Shown piece after piece: positions 58,401-64,000 of a DNA stretch of 64,000 bases. The notes beneath the pieces were generated by a model, which was given only the letters and a program-made list of their open reading frames with translations, did not search any database and was not told where the DNA came from. Numbering within the stretch: the stretch's first letter is position 1; every line of letters starts with the position of its first letter. Source of the stretch: Actinostola sp. cb2023. Lineage: Eukaryota > Cnidaria > Anthozoa > Actiniaria > Actinostolidae. The DNA lies in the NCBI GenBank assembly GCA_033675265.1, contig JAUJYZ010000825.1:1-64000 (forward strand), given 5' to 3'. The translations under genes and the position numbers were made by a program.

Positions 58401-61396
58401 CATTAATGGGTTTTGTTCGACTTTTACATTAATGGTTTGTTTTCAATACATTCATGGTTTTACTGTATTTTCCACTGTAGTATTTTTTTGGAAAAACAAT
58501 AATGTTTAAAGCCTTAAAACCATTGGTTCAATACCATTAATGGGTTTTGTTCGACTTTTACATTAATGGTTTGTTTTCAATACATTCATGGTTTTACTGT
58601 ATTTTCCACTGTAGTATTTTTTTGGAAAAACAATAATGTTTAAAGCCTTAAAACCATTGGTTCAATACCATTAATGGGTTTTGTTCGACTTTTACATTAA
58701 TGGTTTGTTTTCAATACATTCATGGTTTTACTGTATTTTCCACTGTAGTATTTTTGGGGAAAAACAATAATGTTTAAAGCCTTAAAACCATTGGTTAATA
58801 CATTAATGGGTTTTGTTCAACTTTTACATTAATGTTTTTTTTTTAAATCCCATGCTTGGTTTTATAGTATTTCCCATGACTGTAATTTTGTAATAACCAG
58901 TATTAGCATTAATGGTTTGAAACATAAACCCATTCATGATTTTTACGATAAAGTCATTAATGGTAATTATGCTACAAAAACACATTAATGGTTACTGTTC
59001 TCCGTTCCCATTAATGGTTTTTTAAATGGTTTATGTGCAATTCCCATTCAAAAATACCATTCATGTTTTTTTACTTTTTTTTCCTGTGCAACTGGCTACT
59101 ATGAATAGTAGGAACTGCAGTTATTCTATTAAGAAGCAAACTGAAAGAGAAAAAAGTTGACAAATTGTTTACATGTAAGTTACTGAAATACCCGGTGATA
59201 TAGTCACGAACATAGTCACGAACATGTCACTTTATACAATCAAAATTGACAAAAATGAATGAAAACGAAGCTTATAAAATATTATTCAAAAGTAGTAGAC
59301 CACAGAGTACAATGAAAACTTACCGTTTCGCTAGACATGCTTTAAATTGACCAAGATTAGTGAAGCATTCGTCTTTGAAGTGCTTTCTACAAAGTACAGA
59401 TCTTGAACTAGGTGACCATTTATCCCTTTTTAATTGTACAAATTTTGTCCATGCCCGGGCAATATTCTTATCTGAAGGCCACACATACAGCTCATTATCT
59501 TTATGGTCACATTCAGCAGCTACACAACGACTTGGCATATTTATTTAGTTGTAAAAATTCGAAGAAACAATGAAGTATTATAAAGTAATCGGTGTGTGAC
59601 TTGTGTTTACGCAACTCTGGGTTACGGGGAGTTCTGGCTGTGACGTCACTGCCTCGTTTTCGCGTGCCGCAGGAAATTCTAAAAACTGCTTTCTTCTCGG
59701 CTTCATAAATGATTGTTTTTAAGGATAATTAATGATTTTTTTTTTAATCGTAATTAAAAAACCTAATACTTTTTATCAACTTTGTCAAAAATGTGCCCAA
59801 AAATCGCGTCAGTAGCCCTTTAACTTCGATTTTCTCAGCCAAACTTACTGAAATCTTGAAAATTATACTAAAACAAGACTTTATTCATGTGTGGATATGA
59901 TAAAATGTCAGTCCCATACAATATTCGCATTCGTACTGTATGAGAGGCTGTGAATATTGTAGCTGTTACGTACCTTGTTTTGTTGACACTCATCTAAGTT
60001 TCCAGCATTCTCAGACCACTGGCAGATATTCTGTGGAGTAGAATTTTCAAATTAAATTTCATCAGCCTGCTTTCAGGTCAAATCATGTTATTCACCCCAA
60101 GTTCAAGTAATGGGCAGCTTCTCGATATATCAACAATGAAACCAGGGTTATCCAAGGGCTACATTGTATAGAATGGTCTCTGAAAAATACTGGGTCTCGG
60201 CAAAATCTGAGCGAGTCTCGAAATCTCGGCGTTCCAGGAAAGAGTCTTGGATTACAGATTTCGTAAAAAGCAATATGCGGCTCGAAATCTCAAATTTTCA
60301 AATTTCACACAAAATGGAAAAGTCTCAGGCTCAGTTTTTTAAACAGTGAGTCTTGGATTTGACCATTCTGGGTTTCGGAAAAATCTGAGCGAGTCTCGAA
60401 ATCTCAGCGTTCCAGGAAAGAGTCTCGGATTCCGGATTTCGTAAAAATTAATATGCGGTTCGAAATCTCAAATTTCACACAAAAGAGTAGTCTCAGGATC
60501 GGATTTTTAAACAAGTGTCTTGGATTTGACCATTCTATAGCCCTAATACCTTGTTCTACTGTTCCATTGTTGCATTGAGTTGTAATTTGGAATGTTATGC
60601 TATTGTTGTTGATGTACCAAGAAACTCACTGAGCCATGTAATGATAATATTAATGTTTCAACTCACCAAATTATCCAAAACTCCAATATATTTTTTACTC
60701 CTGGGATCTTGCACCACCGACGAGGTAAACTCTCTTCTCTGTTGAACTGGCAGACTATGTATGATCTTTTTATTTTCCAACTAGAAAGATGGGAAATAGG
60801 AAAAATGAAACGACTGACAATGGGATGACAGTTCACAAATACAATTCATACATGTAGCTTTTGTACTGGCCCTGGTAATACGGGGGGATAGCGCTATCCA
60901 CCGGATAAATCCTTATCCAGTTTATTAGATAACAGCATCAACTTATCCACTGGATAAGGATTTATCCAACGGATAGAACTATACACCTTTCACACTACCG
61001 GGGCCTGATGATTATAGTCTGAATGATGATGATGATGATGACTGGTGATGATGATGATTTATATTAATTTACCTTCAAACTTAATCAAGCTAGCTAGCAA
61101 GACCATTTTACAGTTATGCTCTGTGACCACAAACAGTGGTACCAAATAAAATGCAGTTTTTATGTGCGGTATTATAAAACGCCAAATGTAATAAAATGGT
61201 CTATTTTAGATACCAACAATGCAACATTGATTTCGGCCCTATTTATAGAACAAATAATGCTTACATTATAAACTAATACACCTCTATCCTTGAACGTCAA
61301 TATGACATGGCTTTTCTGATAATCCGCTTCTATTCCAACCAATGAATCCTTCTGCAGTGTCCCACACAACATAAAGGGCTCACTGACGTCCGCCAT
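38645..61396 (-). CDS. NOL11: Nucleolar protein 11 (NOL11), 21 exons
   Basis: Minus-strand exons in order: 61396-61265, 60780-60667, 60030-59974, 51187-51039, 50925-50862, 50662-50578, 49573-49437, 48993-48924, 47783-47555, 47313-47250, 46651-46568, 45142-45070, 44625-44576, 44456-44356, 43911-43866, 43550-43471, 41115-40981, 40687-40624, 39655-39569, 39163-39056, 38764-38645. The total is 2,049 bp, 682 aa (human 719), with every phase consistent. It starts MADVSEPFMLCGTLQ and ends KPGLYTVEMLEL, matching the human C-terminus (RGLYSIEVLELF). Other anchors are LSIYDTKFGTRQA, LATALGKL, QGIPESALVSCLQ and ALDWTGWIVNAHYTSLVLM. NOL11 is a metazoan component of the UtpA/t-UTP part of the small-subunit processome in the nucleolus, needed for rRNA transcription and early pre-rRNA processing; the N-terminal half is beta-propeller-like. 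Intron 6 appears to be GC-AG. Exon 8's donor (GTGTTC) is weak. Introns hold nearly all the transposons of the right half. Confidence 0.93.
40076..40289. mobile_element. hAT-like MITE, 214 bp, NOL11 intron 18
   Basis: CAGGGTAGCAAAGGGG at the left is matched by CCCCTTTGCTACCCTG at the right, with TTTCAT on both sides (40070-40075, 40290-40295). It also has internal repeats (TTCACGTGCCATTTTT at both ends). CAGGG ends are hAT-like, though the visible duplication is 6 bp. Confidence 0.75.
41247..41272. repeat. Poly-C run
   Basis: 26 C residues in NOL11 intron 16, next to text resembling the 'GTCTCGCAAAATTTCGG' repeat also seen at 60190. Confidence 0.9.
41540..41690. repeat. (ATA)n microsatellite
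   Basis: A long imperfect (AAT/ATA)n run in NOL11 intron 16. A shorter one at 43412-43430 sits in the same position relative to the duplicated exon-16 text. Confidence 0.9.
41691..41790 (-). pseudogene. Partial duplicate of NOL11 exon 16
   Basis: The text AATTCATTAATTTGA ... GAGATGTACTTACTGGATTACATACTGAAGAC matches 43430-43520, the 3' part of exon 16 with its donor site. The copy includes the exon end (TATGTAATCCA|GTAAGT) but diverges before reaching the exon's acceptor, so it should not splice as a complete exon. Confidence 0.75.
42030..42715. repeat. ~110-bp tandem repeat, about six units
   Basis: Units share ATCTCACAAAATCACAGG, GCCCAAGCGATTCTG, GCAAGCACTTAGGAGATAC and TATTAGTATCAGCTCAG, repeating at roughly 103-117 bp, with the last units mutated. 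It lies in NOL11 intron 16. Confidence 0.85.
42716..43330. other. Unassigned intronic stretch with a small plus-strand frame
   Basis: A 30-codon frame at 42784-42876 (MAAKGKARLGGVFSDDM) follows a GAAAATGGCGGC box. On minus, 43040-42985 reads YDIVRKVAEDIRLTK then VILLNWTQ followed by GTAAG. Both look gene-like but are too short to name. They could be fragments carried in with the repeats between exon 16 and its partial duplicate. Confidence 0.3.
44735..44990. repeat. 75-bp tandem repeat, three units
   Basis: CTCTATTTAGCGGCCA starts at 44735, 44810, 44885 and 44960, exactly 75 bp apart. Inverted GGTGGCCATTTAAATAGAG follows at about 44993-45012. Within NOL11 intron 12. Confidence 0.9.
45285..46313. 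repeat. 29-bp satellite, about 35 copies, NOL11 intron 11
   Basis: The unit TGCATGCTCTCTGTACCACTG plus CGATATAG repeats every 29 bp. Point variants (CTGAGATA, TACAACTGCGACATAG, CATTCTC) are shared by scattered units, indicating block duplications. All three minus frames stay open because the unit lacks stops and 29 is not divisible by 3. I do not regard these as genes. Confidence 0.95.
46735..46865. repeat. (CATCAC)n/(ATC)n microsatellite
   Basis: Runs of ATCACC, ATCACTC and ATC in NOL11 intron 10. The histidine/serine-rich frames here are artefacts. Confidence 0.9.
47999..48809. mobile_element. hAT-like element, NOL11 intron 8
   Basis: The ends CAGGGTCCAAAATTAAC and GGCGCAATTTCGGACCCTG are imperfect inverted repeats of the CAGGGTCCGAAATT type seen in hAT elements. 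The subterminal words GGCGACCAG and TTCTGGTCGCCA occur at both ends. The flanks (TGATTTAT / TTCATATG) do not give a clean duplication. No transposase in 811 bp. Confidence 0.65.
49056..49260. mobile_element. Second copy of the ACTACCGAAATCACTC foldback MITE
   Basis: Matches 8832-9088, including CACGTGACCATTTGGAG and ATTTTGGCGG, but the right arm is truncated and followed by GGTAA repeats (49261-49280). Confidence 0.75.
49655..49750 (+). repeat. tRNA-like SINE head or tRNA pseudogene
   Basis: Contains A-box-like GCTCAGCTGGTAGAGC and a B box GGGTTCGAATCCC with correct spacing. The acceptor stem does not pair and the anticodon loop lacks the usual T33, so it is unlikely to be a functional tRNA. 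A T/C-rich tract follows. Confidence 0.6.
49855..50409. mobile_element. Foldback element with 9-bp duplication, NOL11 intron 6
   Basis: GTCCCTACC flanks both ends (49846-49854, 50410-50418). The ends TCAGGGGGAGTACTCAGG and its complement (... CCTGAGTACCCCCCC) continue inward as GAGGTGCGAAGACC and CTTTTTTTGGG boxes. No coding sequence. A one-armed relative sits at 32474-32590. Confidence 0.75.
51515..52359 (+). CDS. Transposon-borne P2X7 ballast-like cysteine-rich protein
   Basis: Two exons, 51515-51735 and 51918-52359, join in phase (GAC TG|GTACAA ... ACAAAG|G TGT). The N-terminal ~73 aa are acidic and serine-rich (SDSDTDTSSSSNEG; EIEIEQMSTDEVEDD). Exon 2 starts CSCENCQRMGTDRECVCCRE and continues CITNHPGFQAICLNPFVLQ, AYRQYIRWVHGFVG and VIPSCAVCCIQAHFP. 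This cysteine pattern and order match the C-terminal cytoplasmic 'ballast' domain of P2X7 receptors, which coordinates zinc, and the related stand-alone proteins common in invertebrate genomes. No membrane segment is present. The last ~25 residues come from an (ATA)n run and a TTTATATAGCGCC repeat inserted at 52288, so the natural C-terminus is probably lost. A role with the transposase is inferred only from location. Confidence 0.75.
52450..52980. other. AT-rich spacer between the two transposon genes
   Basis: No gene recognised. An AT-rich stretch with ATATGATATCATAATATT-type palindromes lies at about 52840-52880. Confidence 0.4.
55770..57206. mobile_element. TA-flanked element with 151-bp terminal inverted repeats
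   Basis: CTACCCTTCCCAGTAGAGCG at the left and its complement at the right belong to arms 55770-55920 and 57056-57206, with few differences. TA lies outside both ends (55768-55769, 57207-57208), as expected for Tc1/mariner-like or other TA-targeting elements. The arms include a nearly palindromic GCATCACGTGATGC box. The interior is largely a hairpin-ended element (56229-57047). No transposase. Confidence 0.7.
56229..57047 (-). mobile_element. Hairpin-ended family copy, minus orientation
   Basis: Begins AACAAGACGCTCAATGAGCG and ends with the GGGCGGCCTGCGGCCTGGGCCC hairpin region and GAGTAA. It contains a (CTA)n microsatellite near 56974-56997 and aligns along its length with the copy at 7402-8195. 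Confidence 0.75.
57209..58260. other. Interior of the CACTA-like element, no gene seen
   Basis: AT-rich sequence without long frames, recognisable protein or obvious repeats until the CATTAATGG array starts near 58260. Confidence 0.5.
59824..59973. repeat. Start-of-intron repeat related to 62975-63160
   Basis: ACTTCGATTTTCTCAGCCAAAC and AATATTCGCATTCGTACTG resemble TTGGATTTTCTCGGCCAAAC and AATATTCGTGTCCGATCTG in the WIPI intron, so both are diverged copies of one interspersed repeat. Confidence 0.55.
60165..60540. repeat. Two-unit tandem repeat (~190 bp) in NOL11 intron 2
   Basis: AAAATCTGAGCGAGTCTCG then CGTTCCAGGAAAGAGTC and TTGGATTTGACCATTCT occur twice in order (about 60200-60360 and 60380-60540). 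A short frame here (60164-60349) is repeat-derived. Confidence 0.8.
60881..60985. repeat. GGATAGCGCTATCC MITE copy in NOL11 intron 1
   Basis: GGATAGCGCTATCCACCGG and repeated CTTATCCAG/CTGGATAAGG words form an internally palindromic block related to 31640-31740. Confidence 0.65.
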
Positions 61397-61700
61397 TTTG
61401 ATTTTGCACGTGTGCGAGCCGTGTGAACTTGTGTTCAGCGGCTGCTTTCATATTAAAAATATGACGTCATTCTAACCCAGTCTTCCTCTCGTATCTTTTA
61501 ATTTTTTTTAAAATAATCAATTTTAAAATAAAAACAATTCCCAAGGTTTGGGTTTATGTAGCTTCTATGTTTGTTTTTTGAGATAGGTAACTTTTAGCTT
61601 TCTTTGTATCTGTTTCTTTTTGAAATGATCAAAGATTCATTGATTTGATGTGACGTCATGAAAATGATGCTGGATTAGCAGAACTTCACAGCGCATGCGC
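61385..61700. promoter_or_regulatory. Shared NOL11 / WIPI promoter region
   Basis: The NOL11 start context is AAAATGGCGGACG (YY1-like, minus strand, near 61399). The palindrome GCGCATGCGC (NRF1-type) at 61691-61700 lies 103 bp upstream of the WIPI start codon used here. The same box stands between NDUFB10-like and RPL3. Function is inferred from motif and position. Confidence 0.5.
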
Positions 61701-61802
61701 GAGTTCACTGGCTTTGTTTTTGTTGTATTTTGGCAGGAAACTGAACGAAGAAAGAAAGAGATTTTGGGCAGATTTCGACGCCATCGAGACCCCAAATTCT
61801 CC

Positions 61803-63875
61803 ATGAATCTTGCTGCATATGGCGGGGATCCAACTGGGAATCTTTTATTTGTTAATTTTAACCAGGATTGCACGTATGTCTGTCATTTTTACACGATTTT
61901 TTTGCTGGTCTGCAGATGAAAACAAAGTGCCTTGATGTTGTCATGTTCTCCCCTTGTTTTGCTAGATCCCTGGCCGTGGGAACGAAAACTGGATATAAGC
62001 TGTATTCTCTAGGCTCGGTAGAGAAACTAGAAGAGATCTACGAGTATGGTAAGGGGAGAGAAGGACGAAGAAAAATTGATATTTCGAAGGCAATTATATT
62101 AAGAAATGTCGTCACAACTGTCTTGGGTACATGTAATAGCTTACACTTCCAAGAGAAAAAAGACGAACTGGAAGTCATTGTTTACTGGCTTCTCTATGCT
62201 TGTCTTGTTTCAAACTTCCTTACTTTAAAGTACTTCTTCTCATTTCTACAGCCAGATTCTTGTAGTTTTGTCTTGGAGTAGCAAATGTCACCTATATTTT
62301 TTAATGTGTTCATTTATATAAGCTTACTGTACAAAGCTTATATTATATGAAGTGTACTTTTAAGCCAGAAATATAAAAAGGGTTTACCCCCTTATGTGTT
62401 TCGGTTTAAACTTAATTTCATTCAATCTGCTTTGACTATAAGCAAAAGGTCTAGACTACATGTAGCTGTCACACAGAAACAGAAACAGCGTATGTTTCCC
62501 AAAGATTTGAACATATTTTAAATCCCCTTCCATCCCCCTTTCATTTACTATCCCACTTGTTCTCAGTTGGTCTTTTCAGCTAACATTTCCGCATCATGTA
62601 AATCAGTTCATTTGACATTAATTGGCATTGAATATGATAATGTTTTCTTGAAATCCTTGGAATATGCTGCAGGCTGGCGCTTCACAAAAGTTGTTCCTAG
62701 AAAATCAAATCTCATAAATGCAAGAGCTTTTACAATGATGTCATCTTGTTTTGGAAAGTGAAAATTATTTATAATGTTGAAGCTGTTACGGTTCTAGCCT
62801 TTTTGAGTTTCTACAATGTATGATATTAAAATTAAAATATGTTGCTACTGGCCATTGTAACACTAATCATTTAATAAATACCTCATCAAATTCATGAATA
62901 ATTAATGAGGGAAATACAATAGAAATCATAAGCGTAGCAGACATCTGTAAATCGGATACAGAATCATCCTCATTTGCATTCAACCTTAACTTGGATTTTC
63001 TCGGCCAAACTGTTTCCTATCATCAAAATTATAGTAAAACATCCACTTATACGTCGTTGGATTCGATAAGTCAGTTACAATATTCGTGTCCGATCTGTAT
63101 GGGATTTACAAACTCTTGCCTACAGATCGGACGCGAATATTGTATCTATTACTTATTAACCAAGTGCGAGGTCCGTACAGGAAGTTATGAGCCAAATTTT
63201 TTCACACGGTCTTATGGCCCAAGCGCGTAGCGTGTGGGCCATAAAAAGTGGGGGAAACGAGGATCCATAACTTCCTGTACGGACAGAGCAAGCGAGGTTA
63301 ATAAGATATTTATTATAGAGTGGTTTTCATATGAGTGGGAAACCTACGGTACCGTGACACTCAAATGGCTTCCTTTCTGAACCAATCAAAAAGCGTGCAG
63401 ATCTCATCCAATCAAACTCTTTCAATACGACACGGCACGGTACTGTAACTTTCCCACTCGTACGAAAACGCCTCTATAGCTTTTCCTTACTTTTCTGTTT
63501 TCAGCGGGCTGTACGGGAAGTTACGGCCCGCTAATTGACCAATAAGAGCACACGTAGTATCTGTGCTATATAATAATTTATCATTTATTACTTATAGACC
63601 CCTATTTACAATAACAGATCAATAGCGCTGTTAGAGTCAATTTCGTATGAGTGGAAAGTAGTTACGATACAGTTTGTGCCATGCGGCGACTGTGCCATGC
63701 AGTGTGCTGTAGGTTTCCCACTCATACAAAAATGAGTCTAACACAAACTGTGGTTCTTATTGTACTTGAAGGAGATACTGAAGACATCTGCATAGTCGAG
63801 AGACTTTTCTCAAGTAGTCTTGTTGCTGTCGTCAGTTTGTCTGCCCCAAGAAAACTTAAAGTTTGTCATTTCAAG
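61803..63875 (+). CDS. WIPI-family PI3P-binding beta-propeller, 5' part
   Basis: Three exons are inside the window: 61803-61873, 61966-62048 and 63772-63875, with agreeing phases (AC|GT ... AG|A; TAT G|GT ... AG|GA). They give [20 protein letters not shown], then [20 protein letters not shown], and [20 protein letters not shown] followed by [11 protein letters not shown]. This is the N-terminus of a WIPI1/WIPI2-type protein (Atg18 family), which binds PI3P on nascent autophagosomes and recruits the conjugation machinery. The lipid-binding FRRG motif would be in later exons beyond 64000. An in-frame ATG at 61695 would add 36 residues; MNLA was chosen because family members start there. AAG|GAG at 63771 offers two acceptor choices 3 bp apart. 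It is divergent from NOL11. Confidence 0.9.
62975..63760. repeat. Foldback repeats in WIPI intron 2
   Basis: GTCCGTACAGGAAGTTATG (63171-63189) is inverted at 63269-63286. TATGAGTGGGAAACC (63330) is matched by TTTCCCACTCGTACG at 63451. TCGTATGAGTGGAAAG (63643) is matched by TTTCCCACTCATACA at 63714. 62284-62970 has no recognisable gene. Confidence 0.65.
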
Positions 63876-64000
63876 GTTAGGATAATATTACAATACATTA
63901 TTGTAACATTTGAAAACTTATTATATACTAACTAAAAAAGTATTGTAATTTAATGATGATAATAATTAGGGGAGGCTACTCGTCCTTCTTTGCAGCCGGT

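Larger units (their letters stand above)
54931..59088. mobile_element. CACTA/EnSpm-like element inserted in the transposase exon
   Basis: CAA flanks both ends (54928-54930, 59089-59091). The terminal repeats start CACAGGAAAAAAAAG and agree for about 31 bp. Both subterminal regions (about 54950-55720 and 58260-59060) are packed with CCATTAATG/CATTAATGG and CATTCATGG words in both orientations. The right side includes a 134-bp tandem repeat (58274, 58408, 58542, 58676, 58808). CAC-starting ends, a 3-bp duplication and dense subterminal arrays fit CACTA/EnSpm elements. No transposase is visible, so it is non-autonomous. Confidence 0.75.
53004..59538 (-). pseudogene. THAP-domain Kolobok transposase, disrupted
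   Basis: Exon 1 (59538-59324, 71 codons + 2 nt) encodes a THAP zinc-binding domain: MPSRCVAAECDHK, then ARAWTKFV, WSPSSRSVLCRKHF and a C-terminal region. Exon 2 can begin after TTCATAG near 59107 in matching phase, but four codons on it is split by the 54931-59088 insertion. It resumes at 54930 with SGTPSPAETPTC, an acidic region (EVESEESENETPEEE), then PKYVVFHNKLL. One extra C at 54287-54289 shifts the frame between LREW and QPEIKGTPYGNVLLSGSI. The DDE core follows to the stop at 53004: GDGRCDSMGHCAKYGS, DRHKQINKWI, HFYDCWHVAKSIKKKL and TSVVEGYHSLVNQF, which supply the expected Asp, Asp and Glu. With the insertion and the frameshift the gene cannot make active transposase. Confidence 0.85.
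51312..59819. mobile_element. Kolobok-type DNA transposon, 8.5 kb, in NOL11 intron 3
   Basis: TTAA lies exactly at both borders (51308-51311, 59820-59823). The terminal repeats read AGGGCTACTGACGCGATT inwards from both ends. Subterminal text TGACGTCACAGCCAGAAC is also mirrored (about 51488 and 59650), so the two outward-lying promoters are alike. The element encodes a THAP/DDE transposase on minus and a cysteine-rich protein on plus, transcribed towards each other from opposite ends. TTAA duplication and this transposase type define Kolobok. About half its length is a later insertion (54931-59088); without it the element would be about 4.35 kb. Confidence 0.88.

Noticed and set aside
62567..62761. 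64-aa plus-strand frame in WIPI intron 2 as a WIPI exon
   Set aside because: It has no similarity to WIPI propeller sequence, and exons 2 and 3 join directly in the conserved [11 protein letters not shown] context.

Overview
This is nuclear DNA of an animal. It has split genes with GT-AG introns, AATAAA signals, a ribosomal-protein gene, a mitochondrial complex I subunit gene and an autophagy WIPI gene, and no operons. AT-rich sequence, dense foldback elements and Kolobok, hAT, MULE-like and Harbinger-like DNA transposons suggest a marine invertebrate, perhaps a sponge or cnidarian. The phylum cannot be fixed from the sequence alone. All gene names rest on recognising protein motifs by eye, and no search was run.

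Layout. 1-9.2 kb is almost wholly repetitive: a 2.2-kb foldback element with a CTATAG target duplication, several copies of a hairpin-ended element family, and a 2.32-kb tandem duplication. 9.2-14.4 kb and 26.6-29.7 kb are two direct copies of a WW-domain plus C2H2 zinc-finger gene. The second is intact (469 aa, 8 fingers) and the first is broken by frameshifts. Between them, 16-25.6 kb is a ~120-bp satellite with a ~850-bp higher-order repeat, interrupted by a MULE-like element (143-bp inverted repeats, 9-bp target duplication) and by hAT remnants.

32-64 kb holds four host genes in a tight alternating order: NDUFB10-like (-), RPL3 (+), NOL11 (-) and a WIPI gene (+, running off the window). 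NDUFB10/RPL3 and NOL11/WIPI are head-to-head pairs, each with a GCGCATGCGC (NRF1-type) box between them. RPL3 and NOL11 are tail-to-tail with stop codons 157 bp apart. RPL3 (7 exons, 406 aa) and NOL11 (21 exons, 682 aa) could be rebuilt exon by exon with every splice phase consistent.

The most striking structure is in NOL11 intron 3. It is an 8.5-kb Kolobok-type transposon (TTAA target duplication) carrying a THAP/DDE transposase gene and, on the other strand, a cysteine-rich gene resembling the intracellular 'ballast' domain of the P2X7 receptor. A 4.2-kb CACTA-like element with CATTAATGG subterminal arrays splits the transposase exon. Inside that sits a TA-flanked element with 151-bp inverted repeats, and inside that a hairpin-ended element, giving four levels of nesting. 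NOL11 and RPL3 carry this load entirely in introns.
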